Below, piece after piece: positions 20,886 to 31,570 of a stretch of DNA of 64,000 nt. Made by a program: the position numbers and the translations under genes. The stretch is from Mastigias papua. Taxonomy: Eukaryota; Cnidaria; Scyphozoa; Rhizostomeae; Mastigiidae. Every line of letters begins with the position of its first letter. Position 1 is the stretch's first letter. Where the stretch lies: positions 64,501 to 128,500 of the forward strand of contig OZ025268.1 of NCBI GenBank assembly GCA_964019165.1, in the 5' to 3' direction. Under the pieces are notes generated by a model. The model was not told the DNA's origin and ran no database searches. It saw nothing but the letters and a program-made list of their open reading frames with translations.

Positions 20886-22691
20886 TTAACTTTTTTTTTG
20901 CTTCACAGTCCTTCTTCTCTCTTTGTCTACAGTTTCTTGCTCTGGTTGACAGAATGTGATTTGTGGCTCAATTGCATCTGGACTAGGTGAAAGTGAGATC
21001 TCACTTTCTCGGGCGTTTTCCTCTTGTGGTGGTTGGTCACCTTTATTTCCTGGGCTGTTTTGAGCTTGGTGTGATAGTGAATCACGGCTGGGTTGAATTG
21101 GTTGATCTTGGAACTTTCTCCTAGTGCATGGGATTTCAATTGTTGCGCCAGGGTGAGGTAGTTGTGCGCTGGGTGGCTTGGTCTGCTGCAAATTGATTGG
21201 GGCTGGCTCGTGATACAGCTTGATTTGTGACGCATGTCGGAATATAGGTTGTCTTGAGTGTCGCGTGTCACAGAAAAGAAGTTTATATCGGGCACCTTTT
21301 ACGTCTATTACAGTGTAAGGAGTTGGTTCATACAGTGAATGAAATTTCCCTCTAGTTTGAGAACGCATAGCAAGGACATCTTCTCCCTGGATAATATTTG
21401 GGTACTTTCTCCAGCGAGAGGCATTTTTGTTGGCATTGACCTTGGTTTTCCACTCCTTATCGCGTCCTTTAGCTCCTTCAATTAGGCTATAAGTCGGTGG
21501 GGTCTTTTTAGGAAGTTTGGAATGGTAGCCACCTCGAAAGACCATGTCACCTGGGGTGAGTCTTGTGGCTAGGTGTGGTGTGGATCGATAATCTGTAAAT
21601 AGATCATCAATGGCTACAGGTTTATTGGTATCAAAAGCGATTTTAATTGCTTTACCCAAAGGTTTCATAGAGCATTCGGCTTCATTACCTTGGGGGTGGT
21701 AAGGATACGAATGTTTGACAATTATGCCTCTAGCAGCAGAGAAGTCTTTAAACTCTTGGCTGTTGAAAGGGGGGCCATTATCAGCTTTGTGTTCACGTGG
21801 GTTTCCAAAATTGTTGTAAATTGTAGCAAGGACTAGAAGAACATGCCGAGCTCCTGTGGAGTGAACTACCTTTGCATCAGGGAATCTGGAGAGGTTGCAT
21901 CGACTGACAAGGATGTGAGATATGTCCGGTAAAGGTCCGAAAAGATCTAGTGAGACTGATTCCCAAGGATGGTGTGGTGTTGGTGCACTGGATAGTGGTA
22001 CTTTAGTAGTGCTTCTTGTATGGATCTGGCATTCATGACATGTTTGAAGGTGCTGTTGGACAGTGTTGTCGAGGCTGGGAAACCAGAAATGAGCCCTGAT
22101 TCGTCGTTTAACAACATCTTGTCCTGCATGTGAGCCACTGTGAGCTATTGAGATAACCTTATTATAGAGAGACTGCGGAAGGAGAATTCTGTCACCTCTG
22201 TATATAATGTCATCTGCTCCTATAGAGAGTTCACTGAGAGTTTTGTGATACCCCTTTAATGTTGGGTCATTATAGGGTGGGAGGCCAAATGCGATGAAAT
22301 GACGAAGACGCTCAATTTGCCTATCATTACGTTGGGCTTGATGTAAACACTGAAGAGAGATGATAGATTGGATTGGTTGTTGACGAAGAAAAAGAAGCAT
22401 TTGGTGTTCTTTTGCTTCACCATGGATGTGCTGAGGCAGGTTTTCAATAGGGATAGCATGCCGGCTGGTGTAATCGGCAGGGTTTTCTTTCCCTTTGCGC
22501 CAGATGACTTGGTGGTTAACATCTTGGTGGCGAAGAAGTATACGCTCAATCCTAGATGGTGGCTTTCGTTTGGAGGTCCACAGTGATACCAGGGGCTGTT
22601 GATCAGTGACAATGGTAATTGGTGGGCCTCCGACAAGAACGAGCCTGAAATGTCGTAGGCCAAAATCGATTGCAGTGGCTTCCAAATCCAA
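20886..22691 (-). pseudogene. Gypsy B RNase H end and integrase
   Basis: A continuous open run of 601 codons; the first codon is TTG, so this is a frame entered by a shift, not a start. Residues counted from there: end of RNase H with IVTDQQPLVSLW (27-38) and a linker with GKENPADYTSRH (67-78). The integrase zinc domain has H184, H188, C218 and C221. Catalytic residues are D249 (SLDLFGP), D304 (HKADNGPPF) and Glu 337 or 339 (HPQGNEAEC). A C-terminal domain and a Pro/Gln-rich tail follow. This is the best preserved part of element B. Confidence 0.9.
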
Positions 22692-23130
22692 TTGTGAGTA
22701 GTTTTTTCTGCTGCAGTGGTAGTCCGAGATGCTATGGCAACAGATTTGGTTGTATCTATCGAAGGGCCTTGGATAAGGATTGCAGATAGGCCTGTATTAT
22801 GAGCATCAACAAAGATGAAAGTTGGGGCATTCATGTCATAGTGTCGTAGTAGAACATCCTCTTTAAATGCCTCCTCCTTCAGGTTTTGAAACTCCTTTTC
22901 GTGTGTAGCTAGCCATTGGAAGGTGGTGTTAGTTTTTGTGAGTTCTCTGAGGTTGGCTGTAGCAGCTGCAAAGTCGGGAATGAATTGCCCATTGGAGCGA
23001 ATCATGCATAAGAAGGATTTAACTTCATCCTTAGTTTGCGGCCTGTCTGCTTGTTGCACGGCTTTAACCTTTTCGGGATCTGGTCTTATGCCCTCTTTGG
23101 TGACTTAGAATCTCCAGAATGGGATTTCTG
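22600..23130 (-). pseudogene. Gypsy B RT connection and RNase H start
   Basis: It reads VTKEGIRPDPEKVKAVQQAD, then VKSFLCMIRSNGQFIPDFAA, LRELTKTNTTFQW and FIFVDAHNTGLSAILIQG (RNase H first Asp). At least one in-frame TAA stop (near 23107) precedes it, and a frameshift near 22690 moves RNase H into the frame of the 601-codon run. Confidence 0.8.
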
Positions 23131-24350
23131 ATGAGGCTAGGACACATTAGCTTGGGCTGACAGTTAATCCAGAAGTTTGTAGAGCAGCAAAGACATGGTC
23201 CAATGACATGTTGTGACTTGGAAGGTCAGTGGCTGCAATGACAATATCATCTTGAATGATAGTTGCATTTTTGATATTGGCAAGGATAGGGCAAAGTCTT
23301 TGATCAAATTCACCGGAGGTTGGTAACGTACCCATTGTGAGACGTTTGTATGGCATTAAACGGTCCCCTGCACGAAAAACGGTTAATGGGCGAGACTCAG
23401 AATCAAGTTCAAGCTGGTGAAAGGCTGTTTTTAGGTCCAGCTTACTAAAAACAGATTTTCCGTTAAACATGGGCAGGACATCTTCTACTCTGGGTATGGG
23501 TAAGTGAGGATTCAGGAGGGTTTGGTTTAGGCCTCATAAATCTACAGTGATTCTAATGCTCCCATCTGGTTTTGGAACCAAAACTGGGTTGGCAAGCCAC
23601 GTTACTGGCCCAGAGTGTTGTTCTATAACGCCATCATCTTCCATGTGACAAATGAGCGTTTTCGAAAGCTCCTTGGAGGTGGTATGGTATAGGACGTGGA
23701 GGTTGAATTACTGGTTTAGCATCAGGTTTTAGGTGAAAATGTATTGGATTGGCATGCAATTTGCCAAGGCCGGAGAAGACGGATTCATATTTAGATAATA
23801 TATTGGCAACTGATGGGTGTGTGCTGTTCAGCGGGTTGTGGAAATTTTTGCTGGTCTGTGAGTTATGAATGGTGGAATTCAAGACAGAATTGACATCATG
23901 TGGAGGGTTATTGAAAGAAAGAATGCCCAGCGACTCAGCTAGTGCAAAGGAGACTAAGTTGCATGGCTTGCCACATGCATCCTTGTCATCAATTATCACC
24001 CATGTGGCCCTCATGGTTTCGTTGTGCCAGGTGGCATCCAGTGTGATTTGTCCCTTGGGTTTTATCAGGGAGCTGCTATAGGGCTGTAGGGTGACTGGGG
24101 TGGGAAAGATCCTTCGAATGCTGGGTGGCACCATGCTTTCAAGTAAGATGTTGACCTCTGCACCTGTGTCAATGAGTGCTTGGATCTTTGAATTTGTCTT
24201 TCCAATAAGGACTTCTGCAGTTTTGTGGTTGTTAGAGAGGGTGTGGATGGCTTGGAGGGACTCCCCTTTTATTGTTTTGACTGTTGAAATTCCCTTTGTT
24301 TGTTTCATGCAAACAGCTGCAAAATGGCCTTTTTCCCACAAAAATTACAG
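23131..24350 (-). pseudogene. Gypsy B protease and reverse transcriptase
   Basis: The protease active site is LIDTGAEVNILL (about 24145-24180). The pre-RT segment has KYESVFSGLGKLHANPIHFH. RT follows, shifted near 23660, with a TGA at 23534-23536 in place of a conserved Arg codon. RT blocks: WLANPVLVPKPDGSIRI, VFSKLDLKTAFHQLEL (first Asp) and IIQDDIVIA as the YxDD block, where Ile-Gln replace Tyr-x. A TAA follows VSPS near 23155. TGA at a former CGA is the usual result of CpG decay. Confidence 0.87.
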
Positions 24351-25194
24351 AAGGCATTTTTGCTGCACAGTTTTGACCTCTGTTGCAGATGGTCCTATTA
24401 CAGCCAGCGCAGCATATAATTTTGTTGGTATAGAAGTGGGGTCTTTGTTCCATACGAGTTTCCCTTTCTTGGGCTTAGTGAGAATATTTCCCCCCTTCTT
24501 TTCCAATTTTATTGACCATTTTCTGGCTTTTCAGTGTCAGCACACCCAATTTGAAAAGAGGAGCTAGGGGGCTCAGATTCAAGTTCCTTTTGAGCAATTT
24601 TTGTCGCTTCTATTTTACGGGCTTTGGCAATTAGGGTGGCTAGATCATATTCCCTTTCCAGTGCATCTTCACGAATGCTAGCTATATTGGTACCAATAAT
24701 GATTTGGTCGCGTATAAGGGTTTTGTGAATTGAATCTTTAGCAGCACACGACTCACTAGTGCATTTAAATGTGCATTTTTCGGCATGTTGACAGACTTTA
24801 TTGATAAAATCATCAACTGTTTCCTCACTAGCCTGCTTAAGCTGATGAAATTGTAGTGTAAAAGTACACTTTTCTGAGTTGGCCTATAGCGATCATAGAG
24901 CTTTCTTATCATGGTATCGAAATTAGCCGCCTTTAATACGGTCATATCCTGGTTGTATTCAGCTTTAAGATCGACTTTTAAACGCTCACCTGAAAAGGCG
25001 CACATTCGGAATACTTTTGCTTTGTGTTCCCTCCTCTCCACTTCCGTGGCGTCCGCTTTTACTTCCCCAATTGAAGCTACGTCATACCACATTTCCCACG
25101 TTTCAATGAAATCGGTGAAGGCTTGCATCACATTTTTGGTACGGTCAGCAGGATTGAAACTAGGTGTTCCAGTTAATTTTGCTAGTGTGTTCAT
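24351..25194 (-). pseudogene. Gypsy B gag
   Basis: The ATG at 25192-25194 starts MNTLAKLTGTPSFNPADRTK. Gag blocks include WEMWYDVASIGEVKADATEV and MIRKLYDRYRPTQ. A 1-base deletion near 24850 shifts the frame; the continuation has DDFINKVCQHAEKCTFKC and IHKTLIRDQIIIGTN. A Cys-rich stretch (CCAGCNRTICNRGQNC) precedes a CCHC zinc knuckle (FCNFCGKKGHFAAVC) at about 24310-24350, which is split over two frames by single-base changes in A runs. Confidence 0.85.
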
Positions 25195-25204
25195 CTTTTA
25201 GATT

Positions 25205-25222
25205 CATCACTACCCGTCGCCA
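25205..25222 (-). promoter_or_regulatory. Gypsy B primer binding site
   Basis: On the minus strand TGGCGACGGGTAGTGATG starts two bases inside the 5' LTR (25225-25357). Gypsy C has a related TGGCGACGAGCAGTCATT at the same place. Confidence 0.7.
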
Positions 25223-25224
25223 GA

Positions 25225-25357
25225 TGAAACAGTGTGCAAAACAACAACTCATTCATCTTTCCTCGCAATGAAGTAAATCAAACATGACAAAACGAGGTAA
25301 ATCAAATATAGTAAACAAAACAGGGATTATTATAGGGTCCATAGTTCCTATGCAATA
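25225..25357 (-). repeat. Gypsy B 5' LTR
   Basis: 133 bp, the shorter of the two LTRs. It matches 20657-20816 except for the 27-bp segment and a few substitutions. Confidence 0.9.
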
Positions 25358-25906
25358 GTTAGAAGTGACAATGGTCCACAATACAGTTTAAAGTTATTTG
25401 AAAATTTTGCAAAGAATTGGGGTTTAATTGGGGTTTTCTTCATGAGACTAGTACTCCCAAATATCCACAAGGCAATTCTCTTGCGGAAAGATCAATTCAA
25501 ACAGCAAAGAGCATTCTTGAAAAAGCAATGAAGGATAGAAGAGATCCACATTTAGCTATTTTGGAATATCGTAATGCTCCTATAGACAAATATGCTACAC
25601 CAGCACAGCTTTTGATTTCTCGCAATTTACGATCCATTTTGCCGGTAACAAATAATAGTCTGAAGCCAAATATTGTTGATGACAGTACATTCCAACATGT
25701 GAGAAAGGAAATGCAATTTCAACAGAAAAAGTATTATGATACAAATACTCGAGAGCTTCCTGAACTTGAAAAAGGGACAGTTGTAAAGGTACGAGATGGG
25801 AAAGATTGGAGACCTGCTGTAGTACTAGGTAAAGCTAAACAACCTAGAAGTTTCTTTATACGGTTGGAAAGTGGGCAAGTATGGAGGCAAAATCGACGGC
25901 ATCTTA
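25358..25906 (+). pseudogene. Gypsy A integrase, C-terminal part
   Basis: Continues the integrase cut at 20656. It carries the second catalytic block SDNGPQYSLKLFENF, then the Glu block GNSLAERSIQTAKSILEKAM, LAILEYRNAPID and a C-terminal domain with VVKVRDGKDWRPAVVLGKAK and WRQNRRHLR. An 11-bp tandem duplication (AATTGGGGTTT twice, about 25413-25435) shifts the frame between the Asp and Glu blocks. The frame runs into the MITE at 25907. Confidence 0.88.
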
Positions 25907-26156
25907 GGGAAAGGTCATTAATTCTTCCAGGGGAGGGGTTGGAAGACATCTGGGAGGGGGACCAAAACCAGCACACTCAGAGGGAGGGGGGGTTGAAAAA
26001 TAAAGAGCATTTCAAGAGAAGGACTATGGAGTTTGTTCTGAGATCCTGGAGTGGGGATCAAAATATTTACATAAATCTGAGAGGGGGGACGAAAATTCCA
26101 TTTAATATATGAGAATGTTTTCCACCCCCTCCCACAAGTAATTAATGACCCGTCCC
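25907..26156. mobile_element. 250-bp MITE, PIF/Harbinger-like (copy 2, inverted)
   Basis: Same element as 4171-4421 but in the opposite orientation and one base shorter. The left end GGGAAAGGTCATTAATTC and the right end ...AATTAATGACCCGTCCC form its inverted repeats. The flanking trinucleotides are TTA (left) and TGA (right), so the expected TWA duplication is imperfect here. It is inserted near the end of the Gypsy A pol frame, so it is younger than Gypsy A. Confidence 0.8.
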
Positions 26157-26364
26157 TGATAATAATAAAAGGGGAGGATCCAGCTAACATTTTTGAAAGT
26201 AGAAATCAAAGTGTATCACCAGATAGTTCATGTGATACCAATGAGAGTAGCAGTCAAAATTTGACATCAGAACATATAAATACGTCATTATCTGCACCTC
26301 TGACAAATGAGACAAGAACAAAAAGTGAAAGAGTTTCAAAGCCATCTGATCGCTTCCCATATTA
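26157..26364 (+). pseudogene. Gypsy A pol C-terminal tail
   Basis: After the MITE the pol frame resumes with EDPANIFESRNQSVSPDSS and ends SERVSKPSDRFPY and TAA at 26362-26364. Such Ser-rich, basic tails are usual at the end of Gypsy pol. Confidence 0.75.
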
Positions 26365-26380
26365 AATTTTTTGACTTTTT

Positions 26381-26397
26381 CAAAAAAAAATGAAAGG
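26381..26397 (+). promoter_or_regulatory. Gypsy A polypurine tract
   Basis: CAAAAAAAAATGAAAGG immediately before the 3' LTR, the primer site for plus-strand DNA synthesis. Confidence 0.7.
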
Positions 26398-26577
26398 TAT
26401 AGCATATACTCTCAAAAGACATTGAACTTAAAGGATATTTTCGCTTGCACAATGATATTTGTTATACTCGAATAGTTAAGACGAGCTGTGACTTTTCTGA
26501 ATGGATGTTTTTCCTAATTGAGTTTGTTTTTTGATGCTACATGAACAGTTATCATGAAGCTTAACCTTATTTTATAT
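26398..26577 (+). repeat. Gypsy A 3' LTR
   Basis: 180 bp, TATAGCATATACTCTCAAAA to TTTTATAT. It pairs with 16003-16203; the divergence and indels between them agree with an old insertion. Confidence 0.9.
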
Positions 26578-27363
26578 AATGACCCAACATAAAATTGATT
26601 GACTTTGATTCAGCATTGAAAAGTGATGAAAATGAGTCATTTTGTCCAACAAGTAAGGCTATAGCCTTGGTATTTTGCTCAGAAATGACCAAACTTGAAA
26701 TTGATTGATTTTGATTCCAGATTGGAAAGTGACAAAAATGTGCCATTCTTGGCTATAAAATATGGCTATAGCCTTGGTATTTTCCTCAAAACTAACCGAC
26801 TTTGAAACTGATTGGTTTTGAGTCAAGATTGAGGAGTGAACACAATGGGCGATTTTTGGCCGAAAAGTTAGGCTATAGCCTTAGTATTTTGCTCAAAAGT
26901 GACCAAATTTGAAAGTGATTGATTTTGATTTCAGACGTAAAGGTGATAAAAATGAGCCATTTCTTGTCAAAAGGCAAGGCTATAGCTTTGGCAGTTTCCT
27001 CAAAGATAACCAAATTTGAAAATGACTTATTTTGATTCAAGATTGAGAAGTGATAAAAATAAGCCACTTTAGGCCAAAAAGTAAGGCTATAGCTTTAGTA
27101 TTTTGCTCAAAAATGACCAAATTTGAAATTGATTGATTTTGATTCAAGATTGGAAAGAGACAATAATGTGCCATTCTTGGCAATAAAATAAGGCCATACC
27201 TTTGGTATTTTGCAAAAATATCCGAATTTAAAGCTGATTGATTTTGAGTCAAGATTGACAAGTGATGAAAATGAGCCATTTTTGGCCAAAAAGTGAGGCT
27301 ATAGCCTTGGTATTTTGCTGCAAAGTGACCACATTTGAAAGTGATTGATTTTGAGTTCAGACT
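26578..27363. repeat. ~107-bp satellite patch, right of Gypsy A
   Basis: About seven diverged monomers, starting with the second half of the monomer split by Gypsy A. The patch runs into the LINE near 27363-27373, where the junction overlaps ATTGAAAAGT, shared by monomer and LINE. Confidence 0.93.
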
Positions 27364-29763
27364 ATTGAAAAGTCCCTATCTAATCCAGCTGTTGCAAACA
27401 AGCATGTTTTTATCTTGGGTGACTTCAACATCAATCTATTAAATTATGATTCTCATGCTCCTACATCTAACTTTGTCAGTCTTCTTCTCTCACAACATTT
27501 TCAACATCGTCTTCTTCCATATATTATTCATCCTACTAGAGTTTCTGACTAGTCTTCTACCATTATTGATAATATTTTCTCAAATGTATGTAATCTAGAT
27601 ACCAAAAGTGGCAACATTTTGACACAAATTCCTGATCATTTTCCTCAACTTTTAATTGTCAAAAAGGTGGAATTTGGAAACAAAACTATGTCTCATTATC
27701 AACATGACTATTCCAAGTTTGATAAGGAAAAATTTCTTGCTGATTTTAACAACATTGACTTTAAGTACTTGGATGACAATCAAAGTGACATTAATGTAAA
27801 ATTTGATAGATTTCTTGCTAGTGTTGATGCGATTGTCAAAAAACATGCTCCATTGAAGAAGCTTACTCGTAATGAGCTTAAGCTGCGAAACAAACCTTGG
27901 ATAAACAAAAGAATAATAACAATGATGCAATTCAGGGATAAATTATTAAAGAAACTTAAAAAGAGGCCTGATACAGCAACAAAACTTTTGTATAAACAAT
28001 TTAGGAATCGAGTTGCAAATGAACTTAAAAAAGTAAAACATGTTATTTTCATGATTATTTTAATGTTAATAGCAATAATATGAAACTTTTGTGGACTAGT
28101 ATAAAGTCATTTATTAACATTAAGAGCTCTCGTGTAAATGTTGTTAACAAATTGAAGGATACAAAAGGAAACTTAACCACTGATTCTGTAAATATGGCTA
28201 ATATTTTCAATATTGTTTTTGTTAAGGTAGCTGATGGTATAACAAAACGCATACCCAGACCCCCAAAGTCTCCCTTGGACTATCTTGGTAATAGCAATAC
28301 ACTCTCTCTCTCTTTCTCTTTATATCTGCTGCAGCCCCATGTGAAATATCTGATATAATAGATTTATTCAAAACTAATGAATCAATAGGCCCAAATAGCA
28401 TCCCCATTAAATTACTAAAAATCCTTTCTCCTCACATTTCTTCCCCCTGTCTCAAATCATAAACCAGTCATTCCAATCTGGTGTGTTTCCTGAAAAAATG
28501 AAGGAAGCCAAAGTCATCCCTTTGTTTAAGAAGGGTTGCCCTTTGACCACTTCAAACTATAGACCAATATCTCTCTTATCTGTTTTCAGTAAAATTACAG
28601 AAAAGCAGATGTATAAGCGCTTATACCATTTCCTGGAACAACATAACATTTTGTATAATCTCCAGTTTGGTTTCCGTGCTAATCATTCTATAAATCATGC
28701 ATTAATGTAGTTTAACAGAATCTATCAAAAACAGCCTAGACAACAAAAAATTTGGATACGGAATCTTTCTGGACACTACGGCATTCGAGGTACAGTTTTG
28801 GCCTGGTTCAGCTCTTATCTTAGTAACAGAAGTCAGTATGTATATGTAAATGGCTGCAATTCCAGCCATCTAAATATTACTTGTGGTGTACCACAGGGAT
28901 CTGTCCTTGGTCCACTTCTGTTCCTTATTTACATCAACGATCTGCCCAACTCATCTCTTAAATTATCTTTTTACCTTTTTGCTGATGATACCAACAACTA
29001 CTTTGAATCAGACAGTTCAGAAAATCTTGAAAAAGTGGTTAACAAGGAGCTTAGACAGGTCAAAAAATGGCTAGATGTAAATAAACTTCCTATCAATGTA
29101 GAAAAGACAAACTTTGTCATTTTTCATTCTGTCGAAACTTCCTTAAAAGATATTATCAATATAAAAATTGGCAATCAACTTGTAAAGCGGGCAAAATATG
29201 TTAAATTCTTGGGTCTCCTTTTGGACGAAAATCTAAATTGGAAGTACTATTATGTGAACTTTCCAAGAAACTCTCAAGAACTTGTGGTATATTCTTCAAA
29301 GTAAGACATGTACTACCCACTAATATTCTAGTCTCTCTATATAATTCTTTATTATCATCATTTCTCCAGTATGGAATAACTGTCTGTGGTCTTACTTATG
29401 AAGTCCACACCAAACCTATCTATCTTCTACAAAAGAAGGTTGTCAGAGCTATTGCTTTCAAAAGTTTCACATCACCAGCTACACCTACTTTTTCTGAGTT
29501 AAAAATCCTTAAATTGTATGATTTATTTAAGCTAAAGCTGCTTACATTTGTTTATGAGACTGTCAATGGGATTTCTCCCATCTGTTTTCAAAATTTCTTT
29601 AACACTTTGACATCTGTTCATCAATATGATACACGGAAAGCTACTAAAGGTGATATTTTTATGTTGCGTAAAAATACTTTGCAATATGGCTTACGATCAA
29701 TTAGATATGCAGGTGCTAAAGCCTGGAACTGCATTCCATCCAATATCAGACAATCTGCCTAAG
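27364..29763 (+). pseudogene. LINE ORF2: end of endonuclease, reverse transcriptase
   Basis: Blocks in order: VFILGDFNINLL (endonuclease), a TAG at 27549-27551, TIIDNIFSNV, QIPDHFPQLLIV and a long linker with KPWINKRIITMMQFRDKLL. A frameshift near 28080 is followed by LLWTSIKSFINI, a low-complexity CT run near 28303-28320 with loss of frame, then AKVIPLFKKGCPL, NYRPISLLSVFSKI and LQFGFRANHSINHALM. The first-Asp block is missing or damaged (28710-28797). After it come GVPQGSVLGPLLFLIYINDL and LFADDTN (FADD active site, about 28975-28995). A further shift near 29240 leads to a C-terminal part ending AGAKAWNCIPSNIRQSA with a stop at 29760-29762. At least five defects are visible. Confidence 0.88.
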
Positions 29764-30133
29764 TAACGAATTTTCATCGTGATTTGAAATTATATTTCTC
29801 TACCAAATACCAGTCCTAAATACATCAATAAGGTAGCATCTCCTGACACTGATCAATTAAGGCACAGAACGATCTCCAATTAGAATAATGATGAGTTTTT
29901 TTAGCATATGGGGTGCTCTCTCCTGGATTAGTTTATCTATTGAGAGAGCTCCTCCAGAAAATTCTACTTCATACAAACTCCTAATTCTGTTATGTTAACT
30001 TTATTTAAGTCTATTGCTTATCATTTTTTCTTGTTTATGTTGTCATTTAAGTATTTTGTAGTAAATTGTTTTTAGTTTTAAGATTTTGTATGTTGTTGAA
30101 TTTTTATATATCAAACTGAACTGAACTGAACTT
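27364..30133 (+). mobile_element. 5'-truncated CR1/Jockey-like LINE, broken
   Basis: Plus-strand element whose 5' end lies inside the endonuclease and joins satellite DNA. After the ORF2 remains there is a ~350-bp AT-rich 3' UTR and a tail of ACTGA units (30115-30133). Satellite is present on the left but not immediately on the right, so insertion may have been accompanied by a rearrangement. No clear target duplication was found. Confidence 0.85.
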
Positions 30134-30814
30134 AACAGAGATAATGTTATGAGCGACGTTCCTGTTGCCATGGCAGCTAAGATTTATCCCTCCCTCTCCT
30201 GTCATCGCATGCATTAGTGTCTTTGTTTTGCGAGCTATTAACGAAATGAACTTTCAAGTGCACATTCAAGACGGAAAGGAGTTTAAACTCTGAAGAAAGC
30301 AAGACATTTATACTATATATATAAATATGTTTATTATTGCTAGGAATACCATCCCTGGTCCAAATACAAATCGTAAGCACATTTATTGTAACTTTACGTA
30401 TCCTCTTTTCTTGGTAGATATTTTATGCAAGTGGACGTTCTCAAGTACTATAGCTGTTAAGCAGTTCGTTCTAACTTTGTAGCATTACCCATGATTTACT
30501 CTACTTTATTCATTCTATTTTAGTAAACCTCATTACGCATTACACAGTACACACCCCACAGTACACATTACACATCACGCGCTAAACAATTCACTTATCG
30601 CATCGCAAATTACAGATTTCACGTTACGAAATTCACAATTTGCACTTTGGAATTACATATACATTCATATTGAATTTCTATTCGGATTCACGTTTACACA
30701 GACGGTATTCGTCAAGTTTAATATGTTAGCATCAACCTGTATTTCAAGCACGTAACAACGATTTCAACTGGAGTTACTTAAAGACGGTTACCTGAAGATT
30801 CTTAGTACAGATAC
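30134..30814. other. No gene; short CATTACACA-rich run
   Basis: Sequence not recognisable as an element. Around 30530-30620 short words such as ATTACACA, AGTACAC and TTACG recur irregularly, a weak low-complexity run. Satellite resumes at about 30815. Confidence 0.45.
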
Positions 30815-31055
30815 AAATGAGCCATTTCTTGCCTAAAAAGTAAGGCTATAGCCTTGGTATTTTGCTCAAAAATGACCAAATTTGAAATTGATTGATTTTG
30901 ATTGAACATTGAAAAGTGATGAAAATGAGCGATGTTTGGCCAAAAAGTAAGGCTATAGCCTTGGTATTTTGCTCAAACCTGACCAAATTTGAAATTGATT
31001 GATTTTGATTGAACATTGAAAAGTGATGAAAATGAGCGATTTTTGGCCAAACAGT
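30815..31055. repeat. ~107-bp satellite, start of the long array (left of the LTR insertion)
   Basis: Two to three type A monomers (GATTGAACATTGAAAAGTGA). The last ends at TTTTTGGCCAAACAGT (31055), where the gag-only LTR element starts; the array resumes at 37668 with CAGTAAAGCTATAGCCTTGG. Confidence 0.95.
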
Positions 31056-31553
31056 TGTAAAATTATTCGAATTTTACCAAGAAAAAGGATCAATTGTCCA
31101 ATATCAAAATTACTAATTGATGTAATTAATCGACGCAACAAATAATAAAACGACCAATAACAATGAATGTTCCAAGTTCATATAAAACGACCAATAACAA
31201 TGAATGTTCCAAGTTCATTAAGCAACGGCTTCTTCTAAAACTGTCTCTCTAACTGACGATTGTAACGGCTTTTACTCACGAATACTTCTACGACCTCCAT
31301 TAACGACTTTCACATGACGACTCTGACGGCTTCACATAACAACTGAACGGGACACAAAACAGCATGGTCCTTTTATGGTAGACAGATTACAGAACACAAA
31401 GAAATGGCGATTACAACATAAGATGGTAACTGATGATTAGTGGCATGGTAACAACTTACAAACAAGACTGAGGGGTCAAAAAATAAAGGTATGTCACTGA
31501 CAAAAATAGAAGTACATAACATACACGTGGAACGATAAACCAGTTGTTTAACA
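31056..31553 (-). repeat. Gag-only element 3' LTR
   Basis: 498 bp; 461 bp without a 37-bp tandem duplication (31145-31181 and 31182-31218) that the other LTR lacks. By eye about seven substitutions distinguish the two LTRs. Confidence 0.92.
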
Positions 31554-31570
31554 TCACTCCCCCCTACCAA
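31554..31570 (-). promoter_or_regulatory. Polypurine tract of the gag-only element
   Basis: On the minus strand, GGTAGGGGGGAGTGA sits directly before the 3' LTR. Confidence 0.75.

Larger units (their letters stand above)
20657..25357 (-). mobile_element. Gypsy element B: Ty3/Gypsy inserted antisense into Gypsy A
   Basis: 4,701 bp with LTRs at 20657-20816 and 25225-25357 and a perfect 5-bp target duplication GTTAG (20652-20656, 25358-25362). All coding blocks (gag, protease, RT, RNase H, integrase) run on the minus strand, opposite to the host element. Joining the flanks and dropping one GTTAG restores the host integrase frame across the site. Multiple frameshifts and in-frame stops show B is inactive. 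Confidence 0.93.
16003..26577 (+). mobile_element. Gypsy element A: old, broken Ty3/Gypsy LTR retrotransposon carrying three nested insertions
   Basis: The two LTRs (16003-16203 and 26398-26577) flank gag, protease, RT, RNase H and integrase remains in the plus orientation. The target duplication AATGAC (15997-16002 and 26578-26583) lies inside a satellite monomer, and joining the flanks gives a normal monomer. Three later insertions interrupt it: a LINE (19214-20258), antisense Gypsy B (20657-25357) and a MITE (25907-26156). Without them the element would be about 4.5 kb. Several frameshifts and small duplications show it is dead. Confidence 0.92.

Noticed and set aside
22368..24567. Plus-strand open runs across Gypsy B (for example 24091-24567)
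   Set aside because: Antisense shadows of Gypsy B coding sequence, which clearly encodes gag, protease, RT and integrase on the minus strand.
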